The position numbers and the translations under genes were made by a program. This document shows positions 60,242 to 64,000 of a DNA stretch of 64,000 nt, piece by piece. Position 1 is the first letter of the stretch. Every line of letters starts with the position of its first letter. The DNA comes from Asanoa iriomotensis (GTDB lineage Bacteria > Actinomycetota > Actinomycetes > Mycobacteriales > Micromonosporaceae), in the NCBI RefSeq assembly GCF_016862515.1, contig NZ_BONC01000010.1, positions 88,235-152,234 on the forward strand, given 5' to 3'. The notes below the pieces were generated by a model. The model did not search any database, was not told the origin of the DNA, and saw nothing but the letters and a program-made list of their open reading frames with translations.

Positions 60242-61384
60242 ATGACCCTTCACAGCGGTGTGTCCGCTTCCGGTGAACTGGATCTGCCGGCGCTCGACGC
60301 CGTCGCCATGTCTTATGCCCAGCGATCGGGAGATGATGCGCGGCGCGCGGCGCGAGAAGAGCTCGTCCGCTCGGCGATGCCCTTCGCGGGCCGCCTCGCG
60401 CGGCGCTACCGAGGCCGCGGTGAGCCGATGGACGACCTGGAGCAGGTGGCCCGGCTGGGGCTGCTGAAGGCTGTGGACCGGTTTGACCCACAACGTGGGG
60501 CTTTCACCGGTTTCGCGGCGGCGACCATCATCGGCGAGCTCCGGCGGCATTTCCGGGACCGCACCTGGGGCGTCCACGTGCCGCGCCGGATGCAGGAGCT
60601 CAGCATCGAGGTCAACCGGGCGTCCACGGAGCTGACCGCCAAGCTGCGCCGCTCACCCACCGTGCCCGAGCTGGCCGAGCGCCTGCGGGTCGACGAGGAG
60701 GACGTGCTGGCGGCGCTGGAGACGGCGGCCGCGTACACGCCGCTGTCGCTGAACATGCCGGCCCGCGCCGAGAGCGAGGCCGAGCTGGGTGACCTGATCG
60801 GCGGCTCCGACGTCGGCCTGGAGGCGGTCGACGACCGCCTGACCGTGGCCAGCCTGCTGTGCCGGCTGCCCGAGCGGGAACGGCGGATCCTGGCGCTGCG
60901 GTTCTACGGCAACAAGACGCAGACCGAGATCGCCACCGAGCTGGGCATCTCGCAGATGCACGTGTCCCGGCTGCTCTCGCGGGCGCTCGCCTGGCTGCGC
61001 GAGGCGATGCTCAGCGACGCGCCGCGGCAGTGGCAGGCCGGCGCCGCGCCGGGTGACCACCACGAGATCACCGTCCACCGCGACGACAACGGCGGCACCG
61101 TGCGCCTCGAGATCAGCGGCGAGGTCGACCGGGACACGGCCGACCCGCTGCGCACCGCGCTGATCGAGGCGGTCGACCTGGCCGCGGGGCGCAACGCGCC
61201 GCGCGACCTGGCCGTGAGCCTGGCCGGCGTGCCGATCATCGACGCGGCGGGCGTGTCGGCGCTGCTCGCCGGCTACGAGGCAGCCCGGGCCGCGGGGGTC
61301 CGGTTGCGCATCGGTGACACGCAGCTCTACGTCCGCCGCACGCTCCGCGTGGCCGGACTTTCGCCGATCATGGCTGCTGGTTGA
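60242..61384 (+). CDS. SigB/SigF-type sigma factor fused to a STAS domain
   Basis: Residues about 20-265 are a SigB/F/G-type sigma factor: region 2 (FAGRLARRYRGRGEPMDDLEQVARLGLLKAVDRFDPQRGAFTGFAAATIIGELRRHFRD), region 3 (VPRRMQELSIEVNRA) and region 4 (LPERERRILALRFYGNKTQTEIATELGISQMHVSRLLSRALAWLRE). Residues about 275-378 form a STAS domain (VRLEISGEVDRDTADPLRTALIEAVDLA). The phosphorylation motif reads D334-A-A-G instead of D-S-x-G. ATG 60242 has a GAGGAGG site. Fusing sigma factor and antagonist in one chain is unusual; the domain may shield the sigma part from its anti-sigma factor or titrate the kinase. Confidence 0.88.
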   Translation: MTLHSGVSASGELDLPALDAVAMSYAQRSGDDARRAAREELVRSAMPFAGRLARRYRGRGEPMDDLEQVARLGLLKAVDRFDPQRGAFTGFAAATIIGELRRHFRDRTWGVHVPRRMQELSIEVNRASTELTAKLRRSPTVPELAERLRVDEEDVLAALETAAAYTPLSLNMPARAESEAELGDLIGGSDVGLEAVDDRLTVASLLCRLPERERRILALRFYGNKTQTEIATELGISQMHVSRLLSRALAWLREAMLSDAPRQWQAGAAPGDHHEITVHRDDNGGTVRLEISGEVDRDTADPLRTALIEAVDLAAGRNAPRDLAVSLAGVPIIDAAGVSALLAGYEAARAAGVRLRIGDTQLYVRRTLRVAGLSPIMAAG

Positions 61385-61784
61385 TCCTGACCATGTTGCC
61401 GGCCGGGTCGCGGAAGGCGCAGTCGCGGACACCGTAGGGCTGGTCCATCGGCTCCTGGACGACCTCGGCACCGGTCGCCTGCACCCGCTCGAAAATGCCG
61501 GCCAGGTCGGGGGAGGCGAGCACGATCGACGCGTAGCTTCCCTTGGCCATCAGCTCGGCGATGGTGCGGCGCTCGTCGTCGGTGATGCCGGGGTCGGCGG
61601 CCGGCGGGTGGAGCACGATCGACGTCTGGCCACCGGGCGGCGCGACGGTGATCCAGCGCATGGCGCCGTGCCCCACGTCGTTGAGCACCTCGAAGCCGAG
61701 CGCGTCGCGGTAGAACTCGAGCGAGCGCTCCGGGTCGTCGGTCGGCAGGAACGTGTGTGCGATCGAAAGCCTCATGCTGGTCAC
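61368..61784 (-). CDS. VOC family protein, pair 2
   Basis: The 138-residue glyoxalase-fold protein (LSIAHTFLPTDDPERSLEFYRDALGFEV ... EVVQEPMDQPYGVRDCAFRDPAGNMVRI) is a close paralogue of the VOC protein at 23487-23903, sharing the C-terminal block almost exactly. The GTG start overlaps the AraC stop; ATG 61775 is an alternative. The 3' end overlaps that of the sigma-STAS gene by 17 bp. Reaction unknown. Confidence 0.87.
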   Translation of the reverse strand: MTSMRLSIAHTFLPTDDPERSLEFYRDALGFEVLNDVGHGAMRWITVAPPGGQTSIVLHPPAADPGITDDERRTIAELMAKGSYASIVLASPDLAGIFERVQATGAEVVQEPMDQPYGVRDCAFRDPAGNMVRINQQP

Positions 61785-62224
61785 GTTAGGTGCCCCGGTG
61801 CGGCGACCGCTTCTCGATTCCTGATCGGTCGCATGACCTGTTTCGCGACGCAGCCCGGGATGCCCGCACCGTCACCGGCGGCCCGCTGGCGGTATTCACT
61901 GGGCGACATGCCGACCAGCTCCGAGAAGCGGGTGCTGAAGGTGCCCAGCGACGCGCAACCGACCGCGAAGCAGACTTCGGTGACCGACAGGTCGCCCCGG
62001 CGCAGCAGGGTCATCGCGCGCTCGATGCGCCGGGTCATCAGGTAGCTGTAGGGCGACTCGCCGAACGCGGCTCTGAACTCCCGGCTCAGGTGCCCGGCCG
62101 AGAGGTGGACGCCGCGGGCCAGTGCCTCGACGTCGAGCGGCTGGGCGTAGTCGCGGTCGATCCGGTCGCGGACCTTGCGCAGCAGCCGCAGCTCACGCAG
62201 GCGCGGGTCGGAGGTGCCGGTCAC
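61781..62224 (-). CDS. AraC family regulator (pair 2 with VOC protein)
   Basis: The 147-residue protein is a bare double-HTH AraC domain (PLDVEALARGVHLSAGHLSREFRAAFGESPYSYLMTRRIERAMTLLRRGDLSVTEVCFAVGCASLGTFSTRFSELVGMSPSEYR in parts) with a C-terminal tail CVAKQVMRP resembling the CFAKRLTRP tail of its paralogue at 23060-23476. GTG 62224 is the likely start; longer frames extend over the next gene. It is translationally coupled to the VOC gene. Confidence 0.85.
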   Translation of the reverse strand: MTGTSDPRLRELRLLRKVRDRIDRDYAQPLDVEALARGVHLSAGHLSREFRAAFGESPYSYLMTRRIERAMTLLRRGDLSVTEVCFAVGCASLGTFSTRFSELVGMSPSEYRQRAAGDGAGIPGCVAKQVMRPIRNREAVAAPGHLT

Positions 62225-62244
62225 GCTGTCCAGCGTGCCACACC

Positions 62245-62964
62245 TCAGTCGCCGTAGTCGGGTGCGACCACCGACCACACGACTTTCCCGTCGGGCAGGT
62301 CGGTGACACCCCAGCGCAGCGCCACCGACTCGATCAGGAGCAGACCCCGGCCGCCGTACGCGGTGGTCGGCACCGGCCCGCTGTAAACCGGCAGCGCCGG
62401 CGACCAGTCGCGGACCGAAAGATGCAGGGTGTCGGCGTCGGCACCGCGGCCGACCAGCAGGGTCATCGCCGTGTGTGCGTGCGCGACCACGTTGTTGACC
62501 AGCTCGGTGGCCACGATGCAGGCCGGGCCGGCCACCGCCGGCAGTTCCCAGCGGGCGCACGCCTCGGTGACCAGCTCGCGGGCCCGGCGGGCGGCGCCGG
62601 TCATCGGCTCCAGGTCGGCCCGGAGCAGGTGATCGACGGAGTAGGCGGGTGGGCGGGCGCCGTCCTCGGCGATCCGGAAGCCGACGCCCTGCCAGCGACC
62701 GGCGAACGCGGGCGGCACCCTGATCGCCGGGTGGCCGGCGGGCCAGTCGGCGGTCTCGCGGGCCACCTCGCCGAAGGTCGACAGGACGGCCGGGTCGTCG
62801 ATCCGCAGGCCGGTCACCTCGATCACGGCCGGCGTGCGGTCGGCGACGACGGACAGCAGGGCACCACGCAGCGCCTCGGCCGACGCCCGGTCGAGCACAC
62901 CCTGGAGCTGGACGACCGCGTACGGGTCGTCGGCGGCCACCAGAAAATGCACGTCGGTCGGCAT
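62245..62964 (-). CDS. STAS-HATPase fusion (antagonist plus RsbW-like kinase)
   Basis: The 239-residue protein has an N-terminal STAS-like domain (VVQLQGVLDRASAEALRGALLSVVADRTPAVIEVTGLRIDDPAVLSTF, residues about 1-100), with no Ser at the usual phosphorylation position (DDPAV), and a C-terminal HATPase domain (ELVTEACARWELPAVAGPACIVATELVNNVVAHAHTAMTLLVGR ... GGRGLLLIESVALRWGV). ATG 62964 has a GGAG site 5 nt upstream. It lies 20 bp upstream of the AraC gene on the same strand. It combines what the 54253/54630 genes encode separately. Confidence 0.83.
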   Translation of the reverse strand: MPTDVHFLVAADDPYAVVQLQGVLDRASAEALRGALLSVVADRTPAVIEVTGLRIDDPAVLSTFGEVARETADWPAGHPAIRVPPAFAGRWQGVGFRIAEDGARPPAYSVDHLLRADLEPMTGAARRARELVTEACARWELPAVAGPACIVATELVNNVVAHAHTAMTLLVGRGADADTLHLSVRDWSPALPVYSGPVPTTAYGGRGLLLIESVALRWGVTDLPDGKVVWSVVAPDYGD

Positions 62965-63029
62965 GATCGCTCCATTGTGCAGGTCGGGGACGTAGGCGTG
63001 CGCCCTCCCACGCGAGTTGCGAGCCGTGG

Positions 63030-63863
63030 TCACCATCGCCGCCCCTGGACGTGCCGGCGAGCGACCGCGGCAAGGGTCCCGGCAGCAGTGCCGGCGGCGA
63101 GGCCGAGCACGGCGGACGCGCCCGGCACCGGCCGCAGGGAGAACCACGGACCACCGGTGTACGCCTCCCGGCGTGGCCTGGTCAGCAGCCGCACGATCGT
63201 CCGGGCCGCCACCTCCGGCGGCTGGACCGGGGGTGGCGGCGCGATGCGCCGGCCGACCGCGTACCGGCGGATCGGTGCGGCGGTGCCGGCGGGCAGCACC
63301 GTGCAGATGGCGATCCCGCGCTCGCCGGTCACCCGCAGCTCCTGGCGGACGGTGTCGGCGAGCCCGCGGACGCCCTGCTTCGCGGCGTTGTAGATCGACT
63401 GGTACGGCAGCGCGATGGTGGCCAGCGCAGAGGCGTTGTTGACCAGCACGCCGCCGCCGGACGCGCGCAGGTGGGGCAGGGCGGCCCGCATCCCGTAGGC
63501 GGCACCGAGCAGGTTGACCTCGATGACCCGGCGCAGTTGGCCGATCGGTATCTCCTCGAACAGCCCGACCGCGCCCGTGGCGGCGGTGTTGACCCAGGCG
63601 TCCAGACGGCCGCACACGGCCACCGCGGTCTCCGCGAGCCGGGCCACGGCCGCGGGGTCCGTCACGTCGGTGGGCAGCACCGAGGCCCGGCCGCCGAACG
63701 CCCGGCAGCGTTCGGCGACCGCGTCCAACGCCGGTTCTCCCCGCGCGGCCAGCACCACCGTGCCGCCGTTGTGCGCCACCTCGATCGCCGTCGCCGCGCC
63801 GGCGCCGCTGGAGGCTCCGGTGATCACGACCACCGCTTCGGCGAGCGGGCGGGTGAGCGCCAT
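63030..63863 (-). CDS. SDR family oxidoreductase
   Basis: The 277-residue protein has the NAD(P) motif (VVVITGASSGAGAATAIEVA), the structural NAA variant (VNTAATG), the catalytic Ser region (LVNNASALATI) and YNAAK (catalytic Tyr and Lys in YQSIYNAAKQG). A C-terminal hydrophobic segment (ASAVLGLAAGTAAGTLAAVA) may anchor it to the membrane, as in other classical SDRs with a membrane tail. ATG 63863 fits the family. Substrate unknown. Ends 66 bp upstream of the STAS-HATPase start on the same strand. Confidence 0.88.
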   Translation of the reverse strand: MALTRPLAEAVVVITGASSGAGAATAIEVAHNGGTVVLAARGEPALDAVAERCRAFGGRASVLPTDVTDPAAVARLAETAVAVCGRLDAWVNTAATGAVGLFEEIPIGQLRRVIEVNLLGAAYGMRAALPHLRASGGGVLVNNASALATIALPYQSIYNAAKQGVRGLADTVRQELRVTGERGIAICTVLPAGTAAPIRRYAVGRRIAPPPPVQPPEVAARTIVRLLTRPRREAYTGGPWFSLRPVPGASAVLGLAAGTAAGTLAAVARRHVQGRRW

Positions 63864-63982
63864 GGCTGTCCGATACCCCGTAGGGGCGGGCATCATGCGA
63901 CCCGGTTTGCAGCAGCACCGGCCCGGTCGCCGCCGAACCGACGCAACGGCCCGCTCCAGCGGGTTCGCGCCGATCAGGAGGT

Positions 63983-64000
63983 TAGGGCGTGTCCTGCCGA
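63983..64000. repeat. Palindromic interspersed repeat, copy 3 (cut by window edge)
   Basis: TAGGGCGTGTCCTGCCGA matches the left end of copies 1 and 2, differing only at the two variable stem positions (GT here, GG in copy 1, CT in copy 2). The rest lies beyond the window. The DNA from 63864 to 63982 shows no gene. Confidence 0.75.

Noticed and set aside
1..64000. CRISPR arrays, rRNA/tRNA genes, prophage or a secondary-metabolite core gene set
   Set aside because: Reading both strands I found no regularly spaced repeats, no recognisable RNA gene, no phage structural or integrase gene, and no PKS/NRPS or terpene core enzyme. Short tRNA-like structures could still escape reading by eye.

Overview
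The window is chromosomal DNA from a very high-GC, sporulating, mycelial actinobacterium, most likely of the Micromonosporaceae (Micromonospora, Actinoplanes or Asanoa type). This is inferred from base composition, GTG/TTG starts, an SsgA-family sporulation protein, a MacRS-like two-component pair, a deazaflavin (F420)-type nitroreductase, SigE-family and SigB/F-type sigma factors, and SigB-style partner-switching proteins. I saw no rRNA, tRNA, CRISPR array, prophage or complete transposase gene.

Layout. 1-6.9 kb: end of a beta-propeller protein, erythromycin-esterase homologue, secreted S1 protease, a TetR gene with a palindromic site before an alpha/beta hydrolase, and a methyltransferase. 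6.9-8.8 kb: divergent Lrp regulator and APC amino-acid permease; the permease carries a palindromic repeat inserted in frame. 8.9-16.8 kb: sugar locus with two LacI regulators, a GH3 glycosidase and a divergent ABC importer (binding protein plus two permeases, no ATPase), with LacI-type operators between. 16.9-23.9 kb: second repeat copy, transketolase, UBP zinc finger, DedA protein, TetR/HxlR pair, Cys-cluster/pentapeptide protein, cysteine-free HesB-like protein, HMG-CoA lyase, AraC-VOC pair. 23.95-29.9 kb: a form II CO-dehydrogenase-like molybdenum hydroxylase (M, L, S) with VWA and MoxR accessory genes. 30-37.7 kb: MFS exporter plus HMA copper chaperone behind CsoR-type boxes, SigE-family sigma factor with membrane partner, PRPP synthetase, glycerol kinase, PurC, sugar-binding lipoprotein. 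38-44.2 kb: two about 1,015-residue FtsX-type permeases. 44.2-50.5 kb: a LAL-type LuxR regulator between two operons (MBL hydrolase-AKR-SnoaL and esterase-nitroreductase) that share an upstream DNA element. 50.7-53.6 kb: an apparently circularly permuted substrate-binding protein, then LysG-LysE. 53.7-63.9 kb: SsgA protein, RsbW/STAS pair, ANTAR-GAF-PAS-PP2C phosphatase, MacRS-like pair, DUF5709 protein, a sigma-STAS fusion, a second AraC-VOC pair, a STAS-ATPase fusion and an SDR. The third repeat copy begins at the right edge.

The most unusual things seen: (i) the 50673-52028 binding protein, whose two halves are in swapped order relative to the LivJ/LivK family; (ii) an about 162-bp palindromic element in three copies whose stems vary together between copies, one copy lying in frame inside a transporter gene; (iii) a sigma factor fused to a STAS domain that lacks the phosphorylatable Ser, in a neighbourhood rich in partner-switch parts; (iv) a compact LAL-regulator regulon marked by a shared 49-bp element.
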